From assembly GCA_029204225.1 (NCBI GenBank), contig CM055102.1, positions 30,045,632 to 30,109,631 of the forward strand: a stretch of DNA of 64,000 nucleotides. The letters run 5' to 3'. The position numbers were made by a program, and so were the translations under genes. The notes beneath the pieces were generated by a model that saw only the letters and a program-made list of their open reading frames with translations, did not search any database and had not been told where the DNA came from. Origin of the DNA: Diphasiastrum complanatum. Lineage: Eukaryota > Streptophyta > Lycopodiopsida > Lycopodiales > Lycopodiaceae. Positions 1-42,806 of this stretch are shown in pieces; positions within the stretch are counted from its first letter, which is position 1, and each line of letters starts with the position of its first letter.

Positions 1-95
1 ATGATTACATCAGATGTGTCATCTACAGAGCTTATCTTGATCGAGCTTGGCATGGTTAGTTGGGGGCCAAATCCGACTTTTATCGACTCCACTTT

Positions 96-473
96 CTAGA
101 GACACATATATCTGGAATCCCACTTGTACCATACTACCTGTGTTCTAGGTTAAGACATGGTCTCATATTCATATTGGGTTAGTTCCGTGTCTCTTCACAC
201 CAGCTTGAGGTTAAGACGGGACGGTTTTAGAGTGCCCCGCGAGAGGATAGAATCTGCCAGTGATGTTCCATTGGCGAGGTCGAGACTGAGGAGCACTTCA
301 TCTGCACATGCTCAGCCTATTATGAAATTCAAGGGAGATAATATTGTTTGTTAAGAGATACACAACTCACATTGCGCTCACTTGTTACCTATGAGGATCC
401 ATGCTGTGTTGCACTTATGATACGAGAGATCTACTATGACAAGATCTCAAATCTTCTCATTGGAGTACTCTAG
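96..473 (+). pseudogene. LINE (non-LTR retrotransposon) C-terminal remnant
   Basis: One reading frame, broken by at least four in-frame stops, reads RLRHGLIFILG, then FRVSSHQLEVKTGRF, then VETEEHFICTCSAYYEI, and ends at a TAG at 471-473. The Cys/His spacing in TEEHFICTCSAYY resembles the zinc-knuckle-like region that follows the reverse transcriptase in many LINE ORF2 proteins. It lies in the part of the kinase gene's first intron that is visible here. It is a dead fragment with no promoter or poly(A) tail seen. The family assignment is by motif only. Confidence 0.5.
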
Positions 474-1147
474 ACACATAGCTTCATATCACCTCCTCTT
501 TCTCCAGACGGCAACCACGACCAAATCAGATCCAGAGGACGATGGGGATGATGATGCTATGACCTCTCGCAGTGCTCAGAGACAATGCACCTCCCAGCGT
601 TACCCTACAGCTAGACCTATCTATCCTAGCATGAGGAGAGGTCCCTTCCACATTTGACGTCGGTAGCTCACCCCAGCCTTACTTCCTAGTGCAGCTTGTA
701 TTACATCCCTTTTCAGTAGCGGCAGCATCAGCATCACCACCATTTCTAGGACATGATTTTGAGGTTTTACATACATAGCTATTTCATGGTTCATACATAT
801 CCTATTTCTTTATTAGTGGTATTTGTACTTAGATTCACATTAGAAGATTTTTCTTTCATAGGTTTGGAGATGTTTTCATACGCTCCTAAATGCTCCACAC
901 TTGATATGTACCTATTCGTCTTATATACCTTTGACATGGAACGAGATATTAATAAAGCTTTCTTTTTTTCTTTCTTTCTCAGTGGTTGCATGAGATCCTG
1001 TATGCCAAGTGGCTTTTCCAGCGTTTAGAGAGCCTCAAAACCTGCTTTGGCTAGAATTTTGAAAATTAAATCACTTCCAAATGCTTTAAAATTTCACTGT
1101 TGCCCTGTAATCTGACAGGATGCTGTTTTGTTTTTTATGAATTGCAG
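474..1147 (+). other. Intron sequence upstream of first visible kinase exon
   Basis: No gene was recognised. The short open frames here are AT-rich intron noise. The intron ends in a good acceptor (attgcag) immediately before 1148. The exon that should supply the first base of the split glycine codon and the N-terminal extension is not found between 1 and 1147, so it probably lies upstream of the window. Confidence 0.6.
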
Positions 1148-32200
<31,053 letters not shown>

Positions 32201-33370
32201 TCGGCAACCTTTTCCTTGGAATTTTTAAATTCTGATCTGATTGAGATCAGATGAATCATCAGTGTTTCCATATCCAAATCGAAACGTGATGAAGTTTTTT
32301 TTTTCAAGATCCAAATAACCTGGATGGGATCTTTTGCGTACTGGTTTTGACCCAGTAAGGGACGTTCTAGTCCTTGTATACAGCCAGAAAAGTTGTCAAG
32401 GAACCCAGTCTCTCAAGTCAAAGATGTATAGTTTGAAAGAGCTCTTGAAAGCATACATGCCCAGTTTCCAATTTTTTTCTGAGGCCTTTATAACTCTCAT
32501 CTTCATATTGAGTGCTCTATGCTTGGGCAAATTTATCCAGCATTTGGGCTTTTTCTGCATACCTGAACTTAATCAGTAGTATTGTTGTCAGCATGTCTTA
32601 ATTCAATAATATTTCTTGCATATTTGATTGTATCTTTGTGGTATGTGGCATTGTTTGTGAAGATGGTGATAAATTCCTTAGTATGTTGCAATATTCCTCA
32701 ATCCCTTTGGGACATGCTTTGCATGGTTGTAACATACTTCATTTGTGGACTATTTATTCAGCTGTCTAAAAACAAGATTCCAGTCGTTTTGGAGCATACA
32801 ATTGTACTTCCTAGGTTCATTGGCATTGGAGTCCTTTTGCACTTAGGAGGATTGGAGTATTATAAAATCATATCCTATGACACACTTTGATCATTCAGTG
32901 ATTTAGTATTATTTAGTACTTTGCATTTGCATGTAGTGATTTGTGAGTACACCTAATAATTGATATAAACAAGACAAAGTAACTAATCATTGGATAATTA
33001 CTAAATTGTAATAGCTCAAATATTTATTGATGAGACAGTGTCATCTACTTCTGTGAGGTCATGATGTTGTTGCACTTGGACGTGAACATGTTATTTTCAA
33101 TTGCTTTCAAATTAAGAAATGTGGATATTTAGACTCTCATATGAGTAGGGCTAACAAAAGGTTTACAACAAGATTTTAGGGCAAAAAATGTGGTTAATAA
33201 TGTTTGTTTTTGCTTGGCTTTGCTCTTTGGAGCTAAAATGTATCATTATTCAGTTTGCTCTTCACCTTCAAAGAAGTAATAGAAACTGGGGATTGACAAA
33301 TTGCGAGTAAATTTTTGCAAGTTTTGCGATTATTTTTTAATTGGATTTTTAGGTAGCCATGCTCTAGTAG
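32201..33370 (+). other. UKL 3' flank / probable 3' UTR
   Basis: No other gene was recognised. I could not identify a convincing AATAAA poly(A) signal, so the transcript end is not placed. Small open frames at 32334-32890 are AT-rich and lack motifs. Confidence 0.5.
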
Positions 33371-33373
33371 TTG

Positions 33374-33453
33374 GTTCACTAGAACATTCCAATTGAAAGC
33401 ATTTTGAACATGTGAAAGGCCATGCTCAAACAATAATAAAAGAAAAAAGATTG
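33374..33453 (+). repeat. Left arm of ~75-bp inverted repeat
   Basis: This segment (gttcactagaacattcc... to ...aataataaaagaaaa) is the reverse complement of 35751-35826 with only a few differences. It sits directly before the copia RT sequence KKIVDCKW. Confidence 0.85.
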
Positions 33454-34842
33454 TCGACTGCAAATGGGTATACAAAAGGAAAGTCAAATTAGATGGCACT
33501 GTCGGACACTACAAGGCCAAACTTGTGTCCAAGGGCTACGCGCAAAGGTATGACATCGACTATTGTGATACGTACTCACCAACGATCAAAATGGCCAGTA
33601 TTCAACTACTCCTCGCATATGCTACATAATACAATCTGGAAATACACCAGATTGATGTGAAGACAATCTTTCTCCATAGAGATCTAGAGAAAAAAAATTT
33701 CATGAAGCAGTCTAAAGGATTCGAAGACCCCGACAATCGACACTATGTTTGTCGGTTACAACGATGTATTTATGGTCTGAAGCAGACATCATGAGCTTGG
33801 TACAAAATGCTCGACAATCTTCTAAAGTCTCTAGACTTCGTTCCTACTCAACCAGAGTGCAATGTATATATAAAACGAGTAGGTAGAAGTTTTGTGATTC
33901 TGACTATTTTTGTGGATGACTCTTTGATGATAGGAAACTCCTTGATACTAATTAAGAAAAGGAAAAGACAGATATCTGCAAGCTATGACATCACAAATTT
34001 GGGAGAAGCAACTAAATGCCTTGGGTTGGAGATCAGAAGGAATCGAATCAGAGAAGTATTGCATCTGAGTCAATCTGAATACGCTGAAAAGGTGTTGAAG
34101 CAGTATCGAATGATGGACTGCAAAAAAAAGGCCACAACAATAATAGCTAGAGCCAGATTGACAAAGCAGGATTGCCCGAACATAGATGAGGAGAGATAGA
34201 GGATGGAAGATATTCCATACCAAAACCTGATCGGTAGTTTGATGTATCTCACAATCTGTACCAGACCTGACTTGGCCTTCTCTGTTTATGCATTGAGCCA
34301 ATTCTCTTCGAATCTTAGCATGGTACATTGGCAAATGGCGAAACGAATTCTGCAATATCTGAAGGGCATCCGAAATATGGGATTGAGCTACAAAGCAGAC
34401 AAAGAAGAAAAAGTGTTCCGAGTTGCAACACTACCGTGATGCAAGCTGGGCAAGCTGCAAAGATGATAACAAATTAGTAACAAGAGGATGTTTGATAGTG
34501 TGCGGAGCAGCATTCAGTTGGCTATGTAAGAAGCAAACGCTTTGTAGCTCAATCCTCGTGCGACGCCGAATACGTGGCAGCATCGAAGGTGGCAAATGAG
34601 GTGGTGTGGTTGCAGATTATGCTAGATGCAATTGACAAAGAGAACCATGCACCATGATGATGGATTCTCAGAGTGCCATATATCTATCACAGGATCCAGT
34701 CTTCCATTCGAAGACCAAACACATTCCCCTGAAGTACCACCACATTCGAGACTTGATCTCAGAAGGAGAGCTGAGTGTTCAACACATAAAGTCAAAGGAC
34801 ATGGTTGCAGATTTGCTCACGAACACAGATGTATGATTCAAG
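33450..34842 (+). pseudogene. Ty1/copia 3' half: RT and RNase H
   Basis: It starts at KKIVDCKWVYKRKVKLDGTV (RT entry). It continues through VSKGYAQRYDIDY, IYGLKQT, ILTIFVDDSLMIGN (the catalytic YVDD reads FVDD), IGSLMYLTICTRPDLAF and, after a frameshift, MMMDSQSAIYLSQDPVFHSK of RNase H, ending near SKDMVADLLTNTDV. There are several stops. Gag, protease and integrase are absent on this strand; they are found inverted at 35.8-37.7 kb. Confidence 0.88.
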
Positions 34843-34893
34843 TGTCCTAATTTATAATGCCAAAATAATGCCTTATTGTAACCAAATCAATTC

Positions 34894-35364
34894 ATGTGGT
34901 TTTTCGTGAGCGATATAACTTGTACTTGGAAAGTCAATCCTAATGTCACTATGTCACCTCCAATTGGCAATGGGGTTTGGTACGTGCAGCAAGGAACACG
35001 TCTTTTGCAATTTGAAGTGGACGAATTGAACCAAGGGGAATATATGTTGGAGACATCTTGTTCGACCTCCCATGATGTTTCACAACAGAGCAAAACGACT
35101 GGAGGTGTCCAAGCACCTTTCAATGTGGGTTGCAATAATTCAGAGTTGAATTTTACAACTAATCCACCATCAAAGCAAGGACAGATGAGACATAGATCGG
35201 GTGTATCAAAATCTACTAAGGATAGAATGGCAAAGGGACTGTCACTAAAAGGGCATGAATGGAAGGTGATCAAAGTCCCTTCTGAACATAAGGAGTTATA
35301 TATCTTTGAGAGTTTTGATAGCAGTCCGGACAGGTGTAACTTATCAAGTCACAATTGCCAATGA
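34894..35364 (+). CDS. Unrecognised 156-codon ORF
   Basis: This open frame lies just after the copia RNase H. It is Ser/Asn/Gln-rich and ends with KVPSEHKELYIFESFDSS and two cysteines. I recognise no domain, signal peptide or membrane segment. A 128-codon frame lies antisense to it. It could be part of the copia 3' region or chance. Confidence 0.25.
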   Translation: MWFFVSDITCTWKVNPNVTMSPPIGNGVWYVQQGTRLLQFEVDELNQGEYMLETSCSTSHDVSQQSKTTGGVQAPFNVGCNNSELNFTTNPPSKQGQMRHRSGVSKSTKDRMAKGLSLKGHEWKVIKVPSEHKELYIFESFDSSPDRCNLSSHNCQ

Positions 35365-35659
35365 GCCATCATGCACATGTATGAACATGATTGAGAAAGT
35401 ACTTTGAAGCATATGTACTCTGTCTATTTGCATGTCAAGTGGCTGGATGTGAATGAAAATATGTTCATGCACCAACCCATCCTAGGCTTACAAATTTTTT
35501 TTCATATATTTGCTTTGCTTTGAAAGGGTTTGACTTAGAATATCCTGAAGCTAGTTGTCTAAACATTGATTGTAACATTTTGTCTAAAGTATTCAGCCCA
35601 CACCTCTGTTTTTGGTTCCGTTTGTAATCAGTGTATGATAGACTTGATATGTCTATTTC

Positions 35660-35826
35660 ACACATTCAAGATGCTTTCAACTAGAATGTTCTATTGAACC
35701 AACTACCTATGTGCTGTGCAATTTGTTCATCTTTTTTCCAATATTGCAGTCTTTTCTTTTATTATTGTTTGAGCATGGCTTTTTTCATGTTCAAGATGCT
35801 TTCAATTGGAATGTTCTAGTGAACAT
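35660..35826 (-). repeat. Right arms of the inverted repeat (two tandem partial copies)
   Basis: Positions 35751-35826 match the left arm at 33374-33453 in reverse complement. A second, more diverged copy lies at about 35660-35712. Confidence 0.8.
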
Positions 35827-37711
35827 TCCAATTCTTCATCTTTTTTCCAAGACTCGATTTCTTCTGACATTGTCTGCTTCCAAAATTCTCTTTCTGGACT
35901 CTGGATAGCTTCTTGATATGTATTCGGTTCTTCAGTGAAGTTATAGAATTCGAACTCTATATCTTTGCTCCATTGAAAATTGTCAGTGTATCGTTTTGGA
36001 GGTCTTATTTGTCTCGTTGACCATCTAGGTCTTGTTCATCACTGTTCGATTGTTTCTTCTTTGTCAGGTTGATCTTCAGCTTCCTGCTGCTCAGGAGTCT
36101 GGGGCTCAATGTCCGATATGATGTTTGGTCTCGATCTCCCTCTTGAATTGGCAGTAGTGTGAAAATCTCATGGCCTTCGTCCTCCTTCAATCCTGGAAAT
36201 TTGGATTCGTCGAACTTCACATCTCGACTCGACACAACTTTCTTCGTGTTTGGGTGATAGAGTTTGTAGACCTGTGATCCATTCGAGTATCCGACCATGA
36301 CTGTCTACTCCAACTTTTCGTCGAGCTTGTTTCTTTGCTCCTTTGGTATGTGCTTGTATGCTGCACATCCGAACACACGCACATATGACAAACCGGGTGT
36401 CTTGCCTGTCCACATCTCATACGGTGTCTTGGTTGATCTGTTTTGTAGGTGTACCACTATTGCCTCATCCCAAAATTGACCCGACAATTGAGCTTGTGTC
36501 ATCATGCATCTGGCTCCTTCGACTAGTGTCCTATTTCTTTTTTCTATGACACCGTTATATTCAAGTGTGTACACAGGAGTGAGTTGATGCTATATACCTT
36601 GTTCTTGGCAGAAGTTTGAAAATTCCTTGCTGTTGTACTCACCTCCATTGTCAGATTTGATGGTCCGCACTTTCTGCAAGGTGTGTCTATCTGTGAATGC
36701 CATGAACTTCTTGAAAGAGTCAAACACTTCAGATTTTTTTTTTAAATAATAGATCATCGTCATCCGACTGTAATCATCAATGAATGTCAAGAAGTACCTA
36801 GATCCCGAGAGCAAATCGACTTTCATCGGCCCATAGACATCTGAATGGACGAGCTCAAAAACTTCTTTGGCTATCTTTCCTTCATGTATAAATGGACTTC
36901 GATGGGTTTGCTCTTTTGGCAGGCTTCATAGAAGTCGGTGTCTGGTCTTGGATATCTTTAGACCTATCACAATGTCTTTTCTGCTCATCTCGTAGAGCCT
37001 TCTCATGTTCAGATGATACATTCTTTTGTGCCAGAGTTGATCTTCATTTTCTGATGCATTCAATATGCTATTAGAACTGCTGACAATCTTGGCTTGATAC
37101 AGGTTACCTTCTCTGGATCCGATAGTCAGTAGCTTGTTTGAACTTTGTTCAATCATCCGGCATGTATTGCCATCAAACATGACTCGAATTCCGAGATCTG
37201 ACATCTTTGAGACTGATAGCAAGTCTCTTCTCAATGAGGGTACATAGAGTGCTCCTGGCAACTCAGCTTGTCCCGACAGTGTTCGTAGCTATAGAGTCCC
37301 GATGCCTTTTACATTGTGTTTGCTCCCACCAACAAGGATCACTGCTCTGTTGTTGTCGAGTTCTCTATAGTTGATCAGTATTTTCTTGTTGCAGGTAATG
37401 TGTGAGGTTGCTCCTAAGTCAATGACTACGTCGTAGTCTTGCTTTGTATAGCTTGTTGAAGCCTCATCAAATATTGTGAAGGCTTTGTCGCTCCTGTCAG
37501 CATCCCTCGGCGATTCTGTAACATTCGCTTTCTCAGTCTTGTTTTTTCGTTTCGGGTTGAATCTGCAATCGTATGCAAAGTTTCCCTTCTTCTTGTAGTG
37601 CATGCAAGGTATTGTCGGGTTAAACCAGCATTTGTTGGCTGTGTTGTTAGATTTCTTATGCTCAACCTTAAACAAATTACTGAAAAAACCATCATCCTCC
37701 ACTCGTTATCA
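35827..37711 (-). pseudogene. Ty1/copia 5' half: gag end, protease, integrase
   Basis: Read on the minus strand from 37.7 kb: a damaged zinc-knuckle region (CMHYKKKGNFAYDCRF), the protease motif VIDLGATSHITCNK, the pre-integrase domain (ENEDQLWHKRMYHLNMRRL), integrase with YFLTFIDDYSRM and IKSDNGGEYNSKEF, VIEKRNRTLVEGARCMM, VRVFGCAAYKHIP, SRDVKFDESKFPG, and finally TYQEAIQSPEREFWKQTMSE at the RT start. It breaks off there, at the inverted repeat. Several frameshifts are present. Confidence 0.88.
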
Positions 37712-37835
37712 ACAGAGAAAAGCTGATTTACAAGGTTTTTTGTCAACATTAGACGCAAATTCTGAGGAAGATATGCCAGTTGACTCTGATGAAGAAGACG
37801 GGTCTTCCACTTCATCAGCTGAAAACGAGTGTTGA
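37602..37835 (+). other. Short acidic open frame, unassigned
   Basis: The last 40 codons read like an acidic protein tail (LQGFLSTLDANSEEDMPV, then DSDEEDGSST) and stop at 37833-37835. Most of the frame overlaps the copia gag on the other strand. It may be the last exon of a lost gene or the antisense of a Ser/Asp-rich gag tail. I cannot decide. Confidence 0.2.
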
Positions 37836-38640
37836 TAATATGTCAAGTTCTGAATTGAGAGACATCAGTGAAAATTCCTTAGAAAATGTACTTTAAAAAA
37901 AAGAATGTGCAAATATAATCTAAGTTGTTTTGTATTTCAATGGGATTTCGAGTTTCAAAAATCATTTATTCTCTTGAATTATTATTTCATTTGTAATTAT
38001 GATGGTTTTATGAAGTTTGCAACAAAAAACTTGTGGTTCTTTATTTAAAATATGTATTTTTTGTCTTTTTTTAAAAACAAAATTTAGAGATTTATTAAAG
38101 AAATCCATGATTTTGGCCTAGAACTAGGACCATTAAAAAACACTAAAAAAGATTACTCTTTTTTAGGTCAAAGTCCCAAAACAAATGTCATCTTGTTAAT
38201 AGTTATGCATATGACCAACTACTTCAAGTACCCATCCCTCTTGATGATTACCATATACATAGTGCCAAGTGATTTGAATAAGAGTGGTTGATGTGTTACA
38301 ATTTTAACACAAAATACCAAGTGAGTTAGATAGGAGTGGTCAATGCGCGCACTGAAATGTGGGCTCTTGGATGAAATCCACTAAATGATAAACATAGTGC
38401 CCAGGCTTGTCCTAAACATTATAGTGTTTAATAATTATAGTGTTAGGGATTATATATAAGCGAGCCAGTGTCTACCATGCATCTGTCGGTGCTTATTATA
38501 TAATTTTCTTTCATGCTCCTAGATCTTCCACTTGCAAAGCAGACCAACTTGATACGCAATGAAGATATCTGAGATGCCTACGTTTTTAGAAAGCTAATGA
38601 TTGGTAAGTGTGCCAAGTTACTTCCAAGGTAATCATGTCG
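37836..38640. other. AT-rich noncoding stretch
   Basis: No gene or clear repeat was recognised between the copia 5' half and the copia LTR. Confidence 0.4.
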
Positions 38641-38739
38641 ATATATAAATTTGAAGAGAAGTGGTGAGGTTGCTTACAAGTTCTCTATTGAAAGTTTGGC
38701 TGCCAGACTCATTTCCTTAACATTTGAGGCTCTTTGGAA

Positions 38740-39003
38740 AAAGCGAAAAATGTGACACTGTGATTTTACACGAGATTTCTGTCAGGCGAAAAATGTGAAA
38801 AAAGCGACACTGCATTTTTCAACGAGATTCCTGACAGGCGAAAAAGTAGACACTGTCGTAAACTCCGTGTTCTGTAGACTTTGTAAAAACACTTGTAATT
38901 CTGTAGACTGTGTAGACACACGGGAAAATCCGCAGAACTGGATAAACAACGGATGAAGATTAAAACCGATTATTTGATCAGTAAGAAGGAGAATAATCCA
39001 ACA
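38740..39003 (-). repeat. Copia LTR, at least this part
   Basis: On the minus strand the LTR begins TGTTGGATTATTC immediately after the PPT. It contains two copies of a segment with TTTTTCGCCTGACAG about 65 bp apart. Its distal end is not determined. Confidence 0.7.
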
Positions 39004-39012
39004 CTCCCCCTT
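39004..39012 (-). other. Polypurine tract of copia element
   Basis: On the minus strand aagggggag lies at the stop codon of RNase H and just before TGTTGG of the LTR. Confidence 0.8.
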
Positions 39013-39955
39013 AATCTGAATCCTTGAATGCCTTGACCTTCAAACTTAGTTCTACACAAAATATTCTGTGTGACTCCAAACTTAATGCTTTGGTAAAAAT
39101 ATCAACTGTCATATCTTGCGTTCTATAGTACTGCAATCTGACCTCTTTGTTGAGAACTTTGCTTCTGATGAAATGATACTTCAGTTCAATGTGCTTAATC
39201 CTAGAATGAGATCTAGGATTGGCTAATAAAGCGATGGCACTTTGATTATCACAAAATAATGTCATTAAGGCATATTGATTCAGACCGATATCTGAGAGTA
39301 AGTTCCTCAACCAAATTGCTTCCTTTGTAGCTTGAGAGGCTGCAATATACTCTGATTCAGTGGAAGATATAGCTATCAAAGATTGCTTGCGACTGTTCTA
39401 GGAAATTGGACCATTGTTGAGGAAGAATGTAAATCTGAAAGTAGATTTACGACTGTCTACATCTCCTGCCCAACTCGCATCTGTGTAACCATTGAGGAAA
39501 TTGAATTTGTCGTTGCCGACTGCTCCATAACAAATGCAAAATTCCATAGTAGCTCGAAGATATCTCATGACTCTGATAAGAGCCTTCCAATGTGTTATAC
39601 TAGGATTAGTCATAAACTGACTGAGAAAGCTGACTGCAAAAGCTATGTCTGGCCTGGTACAGATCATGGCGTACATAAGAGATCCTATAATAGAATGGTA
39701 AGGATACTCACGCATCTGCTACTTCTTATGAATTGTTTGGGGACACTGGTCCTTTGACAATTTGAGTCTTGGTTCCATTGGTGGGAGAGCTAACTTGCAA
39801 TTGATCAGATTATATCTGACTAACATGTTGTAGATGTATCTCTATTGTGTAATATAGACCAACTTTTGTTTTCTGTCTCTCTGGATTTGTATACCAAGGC
39901 AGAAATGAGCTTCGCCCAAGTAATGAGCATCCTGAAAATCGAAGGCCAACTACAT
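39011..39955 (-). pseudogene. Ty1/copia RT end and RNase H
   Basis: Read on the minus strand: FCLGIQIQRDRKQKLVYIT, YHSIIGSLMYAMICTRPDIA, WKALIRVMRYLRATMEF, YTDASWAGDVDSRKSTF, then ISSTESEYIAASQATKEAIW and CDNQSAIALLANPRSHSR, ending KAFKDSD and a stop. The 5' part, including YVDD, is missing where it meets the gypsy LTR near 39,955. A frameshift separates the two RNase H blocks. In RNase H it resembles the copies at 19.1 and 57.3 kb. Confidence 0.88.
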
Positions 39956-39956
39956 G

Positions 39957-40799
39957 TTTTCGAACCTTCACATTTTTTCCTTTGAGATTTTTTTTTGCCT
40001 TAACCATTTTTAGACACCTTCGCCCTTTTCTGCACCTTCGCGAAAAGCGATACAATGGCCAGAATGCCTTAGAGACCATTTTAAAGACACCTTCACCTTT
40101 TTCACCTTTTGCGCCTTTGTTGCCCTTCGCGAAAAAGGAGACACAGTAGCTAGAATGCCTTAGAAACCATTTTTAAGACACCTTCGTCTTTTTCACTGCC
40201 TTGAATCTAAGGGCGCCTTAGGAATCTACATACCTTTAGTGTAAGGGCACCTTCAGGAGCTGCAAACCTTCAGTCTAAGGGCACCTTCGGGTTTTTCAGC
40301 TTTTTCGTGTTTTGCTATGTTGATGCAAACAAAACAATATCACAATCAATTACAGATCATACAGAGTGTATTTGCTCCAATGATAAGAAGTAATACTATA
40401 AAAGATAGCAGAGGGAAAGTATGCTCAAGCTATAGAAATTTGCGATCTCATTGCCTTTGATATCTTTGGCAGAGAAGGATATCTGCCAGCCACTACGAAG
40501 GCTCTCTCTATTGATACTCAGCTCTGTGCAAAATGCGTAAGTACAATGGTACGAAGTGTCGACCTTATAGGAACGATTACCAGCCTCTATGTCGTTTACC
40601 AACTGTCAAAATGTCAGTTGAGATCCGCTATTGCGTCTCTATAGAACGTTGCAAATTCTACCCTAAAATGTGAGTTTACAAAGTGCCAATAGGCCCTTAC
40701 ATGAATTTAGGCACTATAGCACATTTACATATATAAAAGTTGAATTTTTTTACAATATATAACAAAAACTTGGATAATGTGGGATCATGAGGCTCCACA
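39957..40799 (-). repeat. LTR-like 3' end of the Tat/Athila-type element
   Basis: On the minus strand it starts TGTGGAGCC right after a PPT. It includes TATA-like AT-rich sequence and then repeated CGAAGGTGTC and AAGGTGCCCTTAGA-type units at about 39,990-40,290. The distal boundary (near 39,957) is where copia coding begins. No matching 5' LTR was found, so the LTR call rests on position and PPT. Confidence 0.5.
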
Positions 40800-40812
40800 T
40801 ATCCCCTTTCTC
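40800..40812 (-). other. Polypurine tract
   Basis: On the minus strand gagaaaggggata precedes TGTGGAGCC and lies about 30 bp after the stop of the 40,842-42,806 ORF, linking that ORF to an LTR element. Confidence 0.65.
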
Positions 40813-40841
40813 AGCTATGCAACGGCTCGCAAACAACTTAT

Positions 40842-42806
40842 TTACATCCTTCTCTGTCGCTTTCTGCTGGCTGGCTTGCTGTGAAAAATAGCCTTAGCTT
40901 GGGCTTCGTTCTCTTCATTTACTTGCTCCAAGGTCATTCCTTTTGTAGCGAGGAAATAATTATTCTTCTGATTATAATCTTCTTGGAATGACAGATTTGG
41001 ATATCCCCCCATTCCTTGATTCCCCAATGGTGCGAGTGGGTTATCGATCAATGTGTTATTTACAAGATGCATGTACCAACTATCCTCAGACAGGATTTCA
41101 GACATCTCGACAGAAGGGACAATTAGTGAAAGGGCAGCATATGTATATTCTGGGAATTTTTCTTTAATGTATAGTTGTTGAACAGATAAAAGGGCATATG
41201 AAATAAGAGAAGCAATATTTACATAACTGTAAGTATGGTATGGTCTAGTTATTGGATTAGTAGAGCGAAGTATACTATTTGTTTTGACTTCCTCCAAATA
41301 ACGAGAATAGTTAGCTTCCCAAGCTGTGTAGATTTCCCATAGATCAGGGAATAATAGCTGATGGAAAACTCAAGAAGGAACTGGTTTAAGGCTAGAAACA
41401 ACTTTCTTAACATCAAGAATGTTAATTGAATCTAACTTATTCAGATACTCATCTAGAGCTGGAAAATTTCTATTTTCAAATGTTTTTAGGTATTCTGAAA
41501 TATATATATACAAGGATCTTGCGATCACATGGATATAGTTAGTTTGCACATTGAACTTATTCTAAACAATGGCAAGAGCAAGGATTCCTTTTTGGTGCAC
41601 TGTTAATTTGGCCCAAAGAAAATTTAGGTTAGAAAAAGTCCAAGGGCTTTCCCATTGTTCTCTTGTATACCCAAAAAGTTTAGGTAAAAAAAGGTAATCC
41701 ATTTTCCATTGGAGTTCTGGACTACAAAAGGGTGGAAGAAAGAATGTTGGGCAACTGAGTCCTGGGCACTGCTGAGTTTGTCGCTCAGCTCCTCATTACT
41801 ACTCTGGAGAGTAGCTCGAATGTGTCTCTCCTCTTGCAAAGAAGCCTGCAGGGTTTGAATCTATTGTTTGAGCAATAGATTTTCGCTTTCGAAAGCATGG
41901 GACTGCTCTTGCATCTCTTCCAATACTTCTAGAGTAGTGTCCTGCCTTCCTCTTGCTTCTTCAAGAGCTACATCCTTCCTGCTCAGCTCTACTTGGGCTG
42001 CTTCAAGCTCTTTGCTCTTATAGGACAGCTCAGCCTTGATTTACTCCAGTTCTGTATCCTTCTGAATTAGGTATGCTCGGAGGGAATCATACCTCGAGCC
42101 AAGCTTCCTGGAGACTTTCTCTAAGCTGGCAAGATGCTGAATAGTAGCCTGTGTATCTGGCAGCACTGTACCAAAAATATTTTTATACAATTCAGCATCG
42201 AGGATTGGTGCCTCGACGTCACTTTCGCTTTCCTGCTGAATATCAGGAATCTGTTCCTCTTCTTGTGGTGCTGGCTCCTGTGGCATATCAGCTTAATTTT
42301 GCTCCTGCTCAACAACATCCTCTACTTCTTCTTCCGCTTCCCTGTTCTTCTCTGCACTGGACGATGGCGTATACTGGGATGACGGTGAAGACATCCTCAC
42401 CGAGCTTCCTTGGGGGATCTCTGATGTAAGAGAGTTTATATCCTCGTTTCTCAAGGTAAGCTTCTTCTTGAAAAACGCCGCTCTTTGTGATGAAATCTGG
42501 CTTTGTAACTGGCATACTGCCATCGATAGGCAAACCTAAGGCACGATAGTAAAACTCTTCTGTAATAATAATTTCTTGATTGCGGACAGTGGTTTCACTC
42601 AAATTGCGGATCAGCTCATGGCACAAGTCACTAAAAATTATTGATGGATCAAACTGAAGAAGTCCTTCAAGTCGCGCTCGTATAGCCAATGGTTGTAACA
42701 CTGGTAACACTGGCTTTGGGTGCGTTTTGAATACGATTATGGTGGTGCTTGCAATTGTAAACGAGCGATGGCGGAAAAGAGCTTGATCGCAACAATCAGA
42801 GAGCAA
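40842..42806 (-). pseudogene. Long unrecognised ORF downstream of gypsy pol (third-ORF position)
   Basis: About 650 codons survive in three frame blocks. The N-terminal block (42806-42309) includes LLQFDPSIIFSDLCHELIRN and TEEFYYRALGLP. The middle block (42523-41624) has an acidic Pro/Glu/Gln linker and a strong coiled coil (KELEAAQVELSRKD, LEVLEEMQEQSHAFES, LQEERHIRATLQSSNEEL) with three in-frame stops. The C-terminal block (to 40842) has LYIYISEYLKTFENRNFPAL and HTYSYVNIASLISYALLS and ends in the basic SRKRQRRM, a possible nuclear signal. I see no signal peptide or membrane anchor. Its place between pol and the PPT matches the third ORF of Athila/Tat elements. Its function is unknown. Confidence 0.55.

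Noticed and set aside
42134-42429. Hydrophobic + strand ORFs with Leu/Phe/Cys runs
   Set aside because: They are antisense shadows of the acidic Gln/Glu-rich linker of the minus-strand ORF, not membrane proteins.
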